From Fusobacterium sp. (GTDB lineage: Bacteria > Fusobacteriota > Fusobacteriia > Fusobacteriales > Fusobacteriaceae), in NCBI GenBank assembly GCA_018457305.1, contig JAGYHM010000072.1:1-5915 (forward strand): a stretch of DNA of 5,915 nt. The letters are read 5' to 3'. Both the position numbers and the translations under genes were made by a program. The notes under the pieces are model-generated. The model was given only the letters and a program-made list of their open reading frames with translations, was not told where the DNA came from and did not search any database. Every line of letters begins with the position of its first letter. The first letter of the stretch is position 1. Below, in pieces: positions 5,500 to 5,915 of this stretch.

Positions 5500-5915
5500 T
5501 TATTTTTCTTCTTTTTTACAAAATAATAGTTTTGCTATCATTATTGCAACAACTCCACCCACTAATTTCCCAGCTATCATTGGAGCTATCATTGTTTTAT
5601 CTACTCCACCAGTAAATCCTAAGTGATCTCCAAATACAAAGGCAGCACATACTGCAAAGGCCACATTTATAACTTTTCCATTTTTATCCATATCTTTCAT
5701 CATTCCAAACATTGGAATATTATTTGCAAGTGATGCCACAAGACCTGCTGCTGCAACATCGTTCATTCCTAATTTTGCTCCAACTTTTTCTAATGGTTTC
5801 TTAAATACTTTAGTAATAAAATGAACTAATGGGAAAGCTCCTGCTAAAACTATTGCTATCGACCAAATAATTCCCATACCTTCTTCAATAGGAGCCATTC
5901 CAGGAATTACAACTA
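5500..5915 (-). CDS. eutH: EutH, ethanolamine permease (C-terminal part, cut by the window edge)
   Basis: The final 137 residues of EutH are visible; the reading frame stays open to the right edge with VVIPG before the first visible Met, so the Met at 5898 is internal and not the start. EutH is an inner-membrane protein that brings ethanolamine into the cell, important when the substrate is scarce or protonated. Four hydrophobic segments are visible (beginning GIIWSIAIVLAGAF, then AAGLVASLANNIPMFGMM, VINVAFAVCAAFVFGDHLGF and IAGKLVGGVVAIMIAKLLF), ending in a short charged tail KKEEK. The sequence around SLANNIPMF, FGDHLGFT and APMIAGKLVGG is characteristic of the family. It is the first gene here of a minus-strand operon eutH-eutQ-eutG; upstream eut genes would lie to the right of the window. 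Confidence 0.9.
   Translation of the reverse strand, partial: VVIPGMAPIEEGMGIIWSIAIVLAGAFPLVHFITKVFKKPLEKVGAKLGMNDVAAAGLVASLANNIPMFGMMKDMDKNGKVINVAFAVCAAFVFGDHLGFTGGVDKTMIAPMIAGKLVGGVVAIMIAKLLFCKKEEK

Overview
The window is AT-rich bacterial DNA from what is most probably a Fusobacterium species or close relative. The basis is the very low GC, the A/T-ending codons, strong AGGAGG-type ribosome binding sites, and a compact ethanolamine-utilization (eut) cluster of the kind found in fusobacteria and some Firmicutes. Genus assignment is inference; there is no rRNA or other marker gene here.

Left half, plus strand: a short TetR-family regulator (188-685) is followed by an AT-rich intergenic region. 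This region contains a conspicuous GC-rich, hairpin-forming element (731-790, 40 of 60 bases G or C) that looks like a dispersed repeat and ends in a terminator-like stem and T-run. Next comes one long gene (900-3461). Its first two thirds are a nearly complete CydD/CydC-type ABC exporter half-transporter (membrane domain plus ATPase). Its last third is the catalytic domain of an M24 Xaa-Pro aminopeptidase lacking the usual N-terminal creatinase-type domain. The frame is open through the junction near residue 560. This fusion is the most unusual object in the window. A deletion that joined a TetR-controlled exporter operon to a downstream pepP gene explains it most simply, although an assembly artefact or a real bifunctional protein cannot be excluded from sequence alone. 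A 19-bp palindrome over the -35 of the TetR gene, and a degraded copy before the ABC gene, suggest that TetR controls both.

Right half, minus strand, read from the right edge inward: the C-terminal part of eutH (ethanolamine permease, cut by the window edge), eutQ (cupin-type acetate kinase/microcompartment factor), and an eutG/pduQ-type iron-dependent alcohol dehydrogenase. These genes are spaced 25 and 21 bases apart and are surely co-transcribed. After an 86-base gap comes a thioredoxin gene, probably with its own promoter. The eut genes form the end of a pathway: EutH imports ethanolamine, the lyase (off-window) makes acetaldehyde, the alcohol dehydrogenase reduces acetaldehyde to ethanol while recycling NADH, and EutQ is linked to acetate/ATP formation and shell assembly. 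The N-terminus of EutQ resembles a microcompartment encapsulation peptide.

The two convergent transcription units meet at a symmetric hairpin with T-runs on both strands (3461-3485), which should terminate both.
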